NCBI GenBank assembly: GCA_015206805.1 | Contig: JADEZP010000005.1 | Coordinates: forward strand, 1 to 44,371 | DNA length: 44,371 nt | From: Quinella sp. 1Q7 | GTDB taxonomy: Bacteria; Bacillota; Negativicutes; Selenomonadales; Selenomonadaceae | Direction of reading: 5' to 3' | Part shown: one piece after another, positions 43,858 through 44,371 of the stretch | Layout of the letters: every line of letters begins with the position of its first letter | Numbering within the stretch: position 1 is the stretch's first letter | Program-made: the position numbers and the translations under genes | Notes under the pieces: model-generated | Databases searched by the model: none | Seen by the model: only the letters and a program-made list of their open reading frames with translations | What the model was told of the DNA's origin: nothing

Positions 43858-44371
43858 ATGGCGTCAATCAAGCAGGAGACTTCGGGCAACGCGACGGTCT
43901 GGACACTGCGCAACACCAAGGGCAACGAACTCAAAGTTACCGACGCGGGCGCGCGTGCCGTGTCTATGAGGTTCCGCGACAAGGACTTCACGAATCGTTT
44001 TTTGCTCACGGACGCAAGCGCATTGCTCGTCGACGGCGCGGACTTTGTCGAACATTGGCAGGGCGAACAGACTGACGAGGGCATCAAGTTCACGGCTGAA
44101 CGCGACGGCAAGAAAGTCACCGTGATTTACGGCTTGAGCAACGACAACGAAATCAGCATCAAATACGCGGCGGAAGGTGTCGACGACGTTTCCGCAAAGC
44201 TCATCTTCAGCGCGGAGGCTCTGCCCGACATTGACATTCGCGCCTGCCAAAAAGGTGCGGCGTGGGAAAAAATCGACGGCGACAAAAATTATCCCGTCAC
44301 CGAGCCCGCCGAAGTCATGATGGAAGTCGGCATGTTCGGCTACGACTTCGGCTGCCCGATTGATTATCTGA
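43858..44371 (+). CDS. Aldose 1-epimerase-like protein, N-terminal part (cut by window end)
   Basis: 171 codons are open to the last base. The N-terminal galactose-mutarotase pattern is visible: a short lead, TLRNTKGNELKVTDAGARAVSM, then FLLTDASALL, and alternating strands. Such enzymes interconvert alpha and beta sugars, but the catalytic His and Glu expected further on lie partly outside the window, so the exact member is uncertain. The ATG at 43858 follows GAGGAGC by 8 bases. No signal peptide. Confidence 0.7.
   Translation, partial: MASIKQETSGNATVWTLRNTKGNELKVTDAGARAVSMRFRDKDFTNRFLLTDASALLVDGADFVEHWQGEQTDEGIKFTAERDGKKVTVIYGLSNDNEISIKYAAEGVDDVSAKLIFSAEALPDIDIRACQKGAAWEKIDGDKNYPVTEPAEVMMEVGMFGYDFGCPIDYL

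Overview
The window is mostly one contiguous piece of a diderm Firmicutes genome, most likely an uncultured Negativicutes (Selenomonadales-like) bacterium. The evidence is a Firmicutes gene set (RNA polymerase delta next to pyrG, rsmI-metG, plsY, an AddB-type nuclease, many TTG starts, strong GGAGG ribosome sites) together with an RND efflux pump and several signal-peptide proteins that imply a periplasm and outer membrane. The first 1.5 kb does not belong to it. Bases 1 to about 1297 encode a Bacteroidetes/Prevotella-type PBP1A fragment, about 1298 to 1506 is a very AT-rich scrap of a third origin, and the host sequence starts abruptly inside livF. This is most simply a chimeric assembly end.

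Layout. 1507-9840 (+): end of livF, an alpha/beta hydrolase, an 1828-residue protein with a C-terminal ORC/STAND-like ATPase, a 353-residue partner ending in a HEPN-type R-x4-H motif, and a CBS-CBS-ACT (AcuB-like) sensor. The ATPase/HEPN pair is the best candidate for an undescribed conflict or stress system. 10.1-13.2 kb (+): a solute-binding lipoprotein and two secreted HAD phosphatase paralogues. 13.3-17.6 kb (+): a HAD hydrolase, rsmI, metG and a membrane protein. 17.6-18.5 kb (-): a small membrane protein and nrdG, divergent from nadE and recA (18.6-21.4 kb, +). 21.7-27.1 kb (-): tRNA-Leu, plsY, two unknown genes and addB. 27.2-32.6 kb (+): argS, two L,D-transpeptidase-like paralogues (one without its catalytic residues), rpoE and pyrG. 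32.7-40.3 kb (-): an AcrA/AcrB-type efflux operon with an SLC1 symporter and a GH32 fructosidase between the two pump genes. 40.4-43.6 kb (+): folP, folB, a folK-DHFR fusion, ung and a small membrane protein. 43.86 kb to the end: an aldose 1-epimerase-like gene cut by the edge.

Three patterns cross gene boundaries. (1) Four genes (the acuB-like gene, nrdG, nadE, argS) have copies of their own 3' end placed just downstream, with the stop codons always 116-119 bp apart; two of these copies supply the ribosome site of the next gene. (2) Intergenic hairpin repeats recur: one family has an invariant ATGGAC loop with compensated stems followed by a 13-bp perfect palindrome (16.3, 30.4 and 43.7 kb). 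A second family lies after the acuB-like gene and before the 13.3-kb HAD gene. (3) The palindromic word AAATTT is far more common in the host DNA than its otherwise GC-rich composition predicts, in several reading frames and on both strands.

Promoters with 17-bp spacers were found for nrdG, nadE, recA, the tRNA, the efflux operon and folP. Another lies after recA and could drive a short untranslated RNA.
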